Below are positions 5,465 through 8,494 of a stretch of DNA of 8,494 bases, piece after piece. The stretch covers positions 1 through 8,494 of the forward strand of contig CACXCL010000058.1 of the NCBI GenBank assembly GCA_902766115.1, written 5' to 3'. How positions within the stretch are numbered: position 1 is the first letter of the stretch; each line of letters starts with the position of its first letter. This DNA comes from an uncultured Ruminococcus sp. (lineage in GTDB: Bacteria > Bacillota > Clostridia > Oscillospirales > CAG-272). The notes below the pieces were generated by a model that saw nothing but the letters and a program-made list of their open reading frames with translations, searched no databases and was not told the origin of the DNA. A program made the position numbers and the translations under genes.

Positions 5465-6871
5465 ATGAAAAAACTGTTGGCTTTTGTATCGTTTTTGCTG
5501 ACTTTCGTAATGCTGTGCCCCCACGTCGCCGTCGCCGCGGGGGAAATGCCGTTTTCGGACGTCAAAGCGGGAAAATGGTACTACTATAACGTAAAAAACG
5601 TTTACGAGAACGGCCTTATGAACGGCGTTTCCGACAGGTCGTTCGACCCGGGCGGGACGCTGACCCGCGGAATGTGCGCCACGATAGTCTACCGCATGGC
5701 GGGGAGCCCCGAAACGGACGCCGGACACTCGTTCATCGACGTGAAGGCGGGCAAGTTTTACGTCAAGGCCGTCGCCTGGGCGCAAAGTCAAGGGATCGTC
5801 AAAGGCAGGACCGAGGATACCTTCGCTCCGAACGCGTCCGTCACCCGGGCGGAGTTCGCCGCGATACTCTACAGATACGCTCAGTGGTTCCGCCTTGACC
5901 TGCCGGGAAGCGTCGCGGGCAGCCCCGCGGACGTTGACAAGATCCCGTCCTATGCCGCGGACGCGGTGGACGCGCTTTTCCGTTCCGGAATAGTCAACGG
6001 ACGGGAGGACGGCTGCTTTGACCCACAAGCGAAGATAACGCGCGCCGAGGCCGCCGCAATGATTGACCGCTTCGTGAGAAAAGCGGAAGAAAAGTCTCTC
6101 ACCGGCGACGACGGCGTGCTCGACGTGGCGTTTTTCGGGAGCCAGTTCATCAGTTTACCGAAAACCGCCAGGCATTTTGAAGCGATAGCGGAAGGCAAGC
6201 ATCAGGTCAAGACGTACAAACGCACGGGGGATCACTGGCAGCTCAAAGACATCATTGCTCAGTACAAGGGCAAAAGCAAGGAATCCATAAGCGAAATGGT
6301 GGGGAAATGGGATGTGATAGTCCTGAACGAAGGACACGACTGGGAGCGGATGTATGATGGCGGTAACAAATTGGATTACGTAGGGATCACGGATCTGTTC
6401 GGCCGAGACAAGCTTTACTACAATCTGTGCAGGTCGGACCTGAGAAAATCGGAAGAGGGACTCGAAATGCACGGGCTGTGGAGAGAGATATACGTGGGCA
6501 CCAACCCCAACTCTCCGACTTACAAGCATAGTGAGGCGTCAAACAAGCTTTGTTTCAGTTGGCGGGACTGGCTGAAGTCGGATTGCAATATAAACAGGAT
6601 CATGTTGAATTTGGAGCACGATTTTGATAACGAAGTCGTCCTGAACTCCGTTGATTTCATAGCGGGTTTTTACGAGCCGACCCCGCTGTACGGTTACTGC
6701 CACGCACTTGCGTTGTACTGCACCATCTATAACGAGCCCTGCATCGAGCAGAACAACGGAGTCCTCACCTACGACGATATCCCGGGGCTGAACCGGGTAC
6801 AGAAAGACTCGTATATGAGGATGATAAAGAATCTCATTCAGGAAGAACTCGATTTTCAGAAAGCTCATTGA
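5465..6871 (+). CDS. Secreted SLH-anchored protein with degenerate SGNH/DUF4886-like domain
   Basis: An exported wall-bound protein of 468 residues. Residues 1 to about 25 are a signal peptide (hydrophobic core, end near VAVAA). Three SLH domains at about 30-78, 89-139 and 155-205 (motifs LTRGMCA, VTRAEFA, ITRAEAAA) are closely related to those of the preceding protein. After a short linker, 219-468 forms a globular domain. Its order DVAFFGSQF (220-228), GKWDVIVLNEGHD (280-292) and YEPTPLYGYCHALALYCTIYNEPC (403-426) resembles SGNH/DUF4886-type hydrolases. There one expects roughly FIGNSF, WDxVxLQE and DxxHPSxxGxYLAAxxxYxxLxGxxP. The nucleophile Ser position appears as Gln, and the Asp and His positions as Gly and Glu, so hydrolase activity is doubtful. 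The family assignment itself is from memory of motifs and is moderate. GGGAGG (5450-5455) precedes the ATG by 9 bases. A strong terminator follows. Confidence 0.82.
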   Translation: MKKLLAFVSFLLTFVMLCPHVAVAAGEMPFSDVKAGKWYYYNVKNVYENGLMNGVSDRSFDPGGTLTRGMCATIVYRMAGSPETDAGHSFIDVKAGKFYVKAVAWAQSQGIVKGRTEDTFAPNASVTRAEFAAILYRYAQWFRLDLPGSVAGSPADVDKIPSYAADAVDALFRSGIVNGREDGCFDPQAKITRAEAAAMIDRFVRKAEEKSLTGDDGVLDVAFFGSQFISLPKTARHFEAIAEGKHQVKTYKRTGDHWQLKDIIAQYKGKSKESISEMVGKWDVIVLNEGHDWERMYDGGNKLDYVGITDLFGRDKLYYNLCRSDLRKSEEGLEMHGLWREIYVGTNPNSPTYKHSEASNKLCFSWRDWLKSDCNINRIMLNLEHDFDNEVVLNSVDFIAGFYEPTPLYGYCHALALYCTIYNEPCIEQNNGVLTYDDIPGLNRVQKDSYMRMIKNLIQEELDFQKAH

Positions 6872-6888
6872 AAACCCCTTTTGAGAAT

Positions 6889-6928
6889 AAAACTTCCCGG
6901 CGCTGTACCTCACGCCGGGAAGTTTTTT
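6889..6928 (+). terminator. Intrinsic terminator of the second SLH gene (hairpin repeat, copy 2)
   Basis: A perfect 13-14-bp stem (6889-6902 with 6913-6926) with loop CTGTACCTCA runs into TTTTTT (6923-6928), 17 bp after the stop codon. Its stem-loop is the second copy of the element at 5211-5242. Confidence 0.92.
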
Positions 6929-7028
6929 CGCTTCGCGAAGTTATATTCGGCTCACGCCGAGTTATATATCGCTTGCGCGATGTTATATTTCGCCTTATGG
7001 CGAAGTTATATTCGCCGCTTTGCGGCAA
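6927..7028. repeat. Array of five short hairpins separated by GTTATAT
   Basis: Five small stem-loops of differing sequence are joined by an identical 7-nt spacer, GTTATAT, at 6940-6946, 6961-6967, 6982-6988 and 7005-7011 (steps of 21, 21 and 23 bp). The arms are TTCGC/GCGAA (6927-6939), TCGGC/GCCGA (6947-6960), ATCGC/GCGAT (6968-6981), TTCGCC/GGCGAA (6989-7004) and GCCGC/GCGGC (7014-7026), with 3-4-nt loops. Each arm changes together with its partner while the spacer is constant. It fills the space between the SLH terminator and the terminator of the rubrerythrin gene. No coding potential is evident. Confidence 0.88.
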
Positions 7029-7032
7029 GATG

Positions 7033-7067
7033 AAAACCGCCGGCGGATCAGTCCGTCGGCGGTTTTT
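7033..7067. terminator. Bidirectional intrinsic terminator downstream of rubrerythrin
   Basis: A stem of 15-16 bp (7033-7047 with 7052-7066, one G-U) and a TCAG loop has TTTTT on the + strand and TTTTC on the - strand. It begins 9 bp beyond the rubrerythrin stop codon, so its main job is probably ending that - strand transcript. Confidence 0.93.
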
Positions 7068-7075
7068 CTGAATCA

Positions 7076-7720
7076 TCAATAATTCTTCGCGTTTACCTCG
7101 AAATAGGCCTGCGGATGGTCGCACACGGGGCAGACGTCCGGCGCCTTCGTCCCCACGACGATGTGACCGCAGTTGCGGCACTCCCATACCTTGACCTCGC
7201 TCTTCTCGAATACTTCCTTCATCTCCACGTTGCGGAGCAGGGCGCGGTATCTCTCCTCGTGATGCTTCTCGATCTCCCCAACGGCGCGGAACTTCGCCGC
7301 CAGCTCCGGGAAGCCCTCCGCCTCGGCGGTCTTGGCAAAGTCCTCATACATCTCGGTCCACTCGAAGTTCTCACCGTCGGCGGCGGCCGCCAGATTCTCC
7401 GCGGTGGTGCCGATACCCTGCAGCTCCTTGAACCACATCTTGGCGTGTTCCTTCTCGTTGTCCGCCGTCTTCAGGAACAGAGCAGAGATCTGCTCGAATC
7501 CCTCCTTCTTCGCCTTGGACGCGAAGTAGGTGTACTTGTTCCTTGCCTGAGACTCGCCAGCGAAGGCGGCCTCCAGGTTCTTTTCCGTCTGCGTGCCGGC
7601 GTATTTGCCGCCGATCGCCGTGAGCTTGTCCCCCGTGGCTTTGCACTTCGGGCAGACCGCTTCGGCGGCGGACGGCGCCTCGAAGACCTCGCCGCAGACC
7701 GTGCATTTGAATTTAGGCAT
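7076..7720 (-). CDS. Rubrerythrin with rubredoxin-type Cys4 motifs at both ends
   Basis: A cytoplasmic non-haem di-iron peroxidase of anaerobes that reduces hydrogen peroxide. Of 214 residues, an N-terminal rubredoxin-like knuckle pair (CTVC at 6-9, CPKC at 23-26) is followed by a ferritin-like four-helix domain at about 43-165. That domain carries the di-iron ligand patterns FAGES (53-57, Glu56), ExxH at 89-92 and ExxH at 151-154. A classical C-terminal rubredoxin follows, with [12 protein letters not shown] (179-190) and CPVC (197-200). Standard rubrerythrins have one rubredoxin, at the C terminus; the reversed type has it at the N terminus. This protein has both. AAAGGAGAT (7727-7735, - strand) sets the start. 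It is a single-gene unit with its own promoter and terminator. Confidence 0.93.
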   Translation of the reverse strand: MPKFKCTVCGEVFEAPSAAEAVCPKCKATGDKLTAIGGKYAGTQTEKNLEAAFAGESQARNKYTYFASKAKKEGFEQISALFLKTADNEKEHAKMWFKELQGIGTTAENLAAAADGENFEWTEMYEDFAKTAEAEGFPELAAKFRAVGEIEKHHEERYRALLRNVEMKEVFEKSEVKVWECRNCGHIVVGTKAPDVCPVCDHPQAYFEVNAKNY

Positions 7721-7758
7721 ATTCTGATCTCCTTTCGGTTTATTGTTTACCTGAGATT

Positions 7759-7787
7759 ATGATATAATTCACCGCGCAAAAAGTCAA
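7759..7787 (-). promoter_or_regulatory. Promoter of the rubrerythrin gene with overlapping palindrome
   Basis: On the - strand TTGACT (7782-7787) is 17 bp from TATCAT (7759-7764), close to the sigma-A consensus. ATTAT-GAT-ATAAT (7756-7768), a perfect 5-bp-arm palindrome, overlaps the -10. This AT-rich site is vaguely PerR-like (TTATGAT half site) but the second half does not match, so the regulator is open. Confidence 0.7.
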
Positions 7788-7807
7788 CCCTTTTTTTGTA
7801 AAAAGTA

Positions 7808-7836
7808 TAGACGGGAACGCCGCGATATAGTAAAAT
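7808..7836 (+). promoter_or_regulatory. Promoter candidate for the Gfo/Idh/MocA gene
   Basis: TAGACG (7808-7813) and TAAAAT (7831-7836) are separated by 17 bp, 41 bp before the ATG at 7877. It is divergent from the rubrerythrin promoter. The match is moderate and the region is AT-rich, so chance similarity is possible. Confidence 0.4.
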
Positions 7837-7876
7837 ATATGCGTTGATATTATAACCTGAAACGGAGGACGGGAAA

Positions 7877-8494
7877 ATGGAAAAAGTAAGGATAGGCGTA
7901 ATGGGCGCGTACCGCGGGTCCAGCATGATAGAATACTGCCGCCACGCCAACAACGCGGAGGTGGTCGCCATCTGCGACAAGCACGCGGAGACCCTGGAGG
8001 GCCAGAAGAAAAAGCTCGGCACGGACGGTATCGCGTATTACGATAATTTCGAGGATTTCATCGGGCACGATATGGACGCGGTGGTGCTGGCGAACTACGC
8101 CACGGAGCACGCGCCCTTCGCCATCAGGTGCATGAAGCGCGGACTCCATGTGTTCAGCGAGGTGCTCCCCTGCCAGACCATGAAGGAGGCGGTGGAGCTC
8201 ATCGAATGCGTCGAGGAGACCGGCATGATCTACGCCTACGGCGAGAACTACTGCTATATGCCCGCGCCGCTCAGAATGAGACAGCTCTACCGGGAGGGCG
8301 TCATCGGCGAGTTCGAGTACGGCGAGGGCGAGTACGTCCACAACTGCGCGCCCATCTGGCCAGACATCAGCTACGGCGAGCGGGACCACTGGCGCAACCG
8401 CCTCTATTCCACCTACTACTGCACGCATTCTCTCGGTCCGCTGATCCACATCACGGGGCTGCGCCCGGTCAGCGTCACCGGATTTGAGAGCACC
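7877..8494 (+). CDS. Gfo/Idh/MocA family oxidoreductase, 3' end missing
   Basis: The N-terminal 206 residues of an NAD(P)-dependent sugar or cyclitol dehydrogenase-type enzyme; the frame is open to the right edge. A Rossmann fold starts at VRIGVMGAYRGSSMIEYC (the GxxGxRG-like dinucleotide loop). AICDKH follows at the end of strand 2, then LANYATEHAPFAIRCMKRGLHVFSEVLPCQT, where the family's usual EKP/EVP motif appears as EVLPCQ. The C-terminal substrate domain begins with AYGENYCYM and contains THSLGPLIHITG, whose His is at a position typical of the catalytic or substrate-contacting residue. The EVLPCQT and THSLGP features recall members acting on glycans by an NAD-dependent redox mechanism (GH109-like), but the substrate cannot be assigned. 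ACGGAGGA (7861-7868) precedes the ATG by 8 bases. Confidence 0.88.
   Translation, partial: MEKVRIGVMGAYRGSSMIEYCRHANNAEVVAICDKHAETLEGQKKKLGTDGIAYYDNFEDFIGHDMDAVVLANYATEHAPFAIRCMKRGLHVFSEVLPCQTMKEAVELIECVEETGMIYAYGENYCYMPAPLRMRQLYREGVIGEFEYGEGEYVHNCAPIWPDISYGERDHWRNRLYSTYYCTHSLGPLIHITGLRPVSVTGFEST

Noticed and set aside
5211..6928. Insertion sequence or transposon bounded by the repeated hairpin
   Set aside because: No transposase is encoded, the copies are direct rather than inverted, and no target-site duplication is evident.
6927..7028. CRISPR array
   Set aside because: The repeated unit (GTTATAT) is only 7 nt, the variable parts are self-complementary hairpins of 13-16 nt, and there is no cas gene nearby.
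7115..7762. Open frame of 215 codons on the + strand opposite rubrerythrin
   Set aside because: It is antisense to a well-recognised gene with promoter and terminator; the product is a Leu/Arg/Gly-rich shadow.

Overview
The window looks like chromosomal DNA from an uncultured anaerobic, Gram-positive member of the Clostridia (Oscillospirales/Christensenellales-like). It is fairly GC-rich, with AGGAGG-type ribosome binding sites before most genes. Anaerobe-type oxidant defence (rubrerythrin, Bcp-type peroxiredoxin), S-layer-homology (SLH) surface proteins and an ECF sigma/anti-sigma pair of a kind common in Clostridia all point the same way. The assignment is inferred from gene content, not from any marker gene.

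Layout. (1) Bases 2-2166, + strand: the tail of a co-directional operon with 3-11 bp gaps. It encodes an M42 metallopeptidase (cut by the left edge), a Bcp-type peroxiredoxin, a TfoX N-terminal-domain protein and a TIGR04076-like small protein. A strong bidirectional terminator at 2177-2206 closes it. (2) Bases 2218-3523, - strand: an ECF sigma factor gene overlapping by 8 bp the gene of a single-pass membrane anti-sigma-like protein with a DUF4367-like outer domain. (3) Bases 3524-3943: a 420-bp divergent control region with back-to-back promoter candidates, a perfect 8-bp inverted repeat between them and a long potentially folded leader in front of the sigma gene. (4) Bases 3944-6871, + strand: two SLH-anchored secreted proteins with closely related N-terminal anchors and unrelated C-terminal domains. 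The first carries the same DUF4367-like domain as the neighbouring anti-sigma protein. The second carries a domain that resembles an SGNH/DUF4886-type hydrolase whose catalytic residues appear to be lost. (5) Bases 6872-7075: a terminator made of a repeated hairpin, then an array of five short hairpins separated by GTTATAT, then a bidirectional terminator. (6) Bases 7076-7720, - strand: a rubrerythrin with rubredoxin-type Cys4 motifs at both ends, behind a clear promoter. (7) Base 7877 to the right edge, + strand: a Gfo/Idh/MocA oxidoreductase, incomplete.

The most interesting part is 2218-6871. Here an ECF sigma/anti-sigma operon lies back to back with a secreted cell-wall protein that shares the anti-sigma factor's extracytoplasmic domain. 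This suggests an envelope-sensing module in which an SLH protein in the wall and a membrane anti-sigma factor recognise the same ligand, or each other. The mechanism is inference; the shared domain is directly visible in the sequence.
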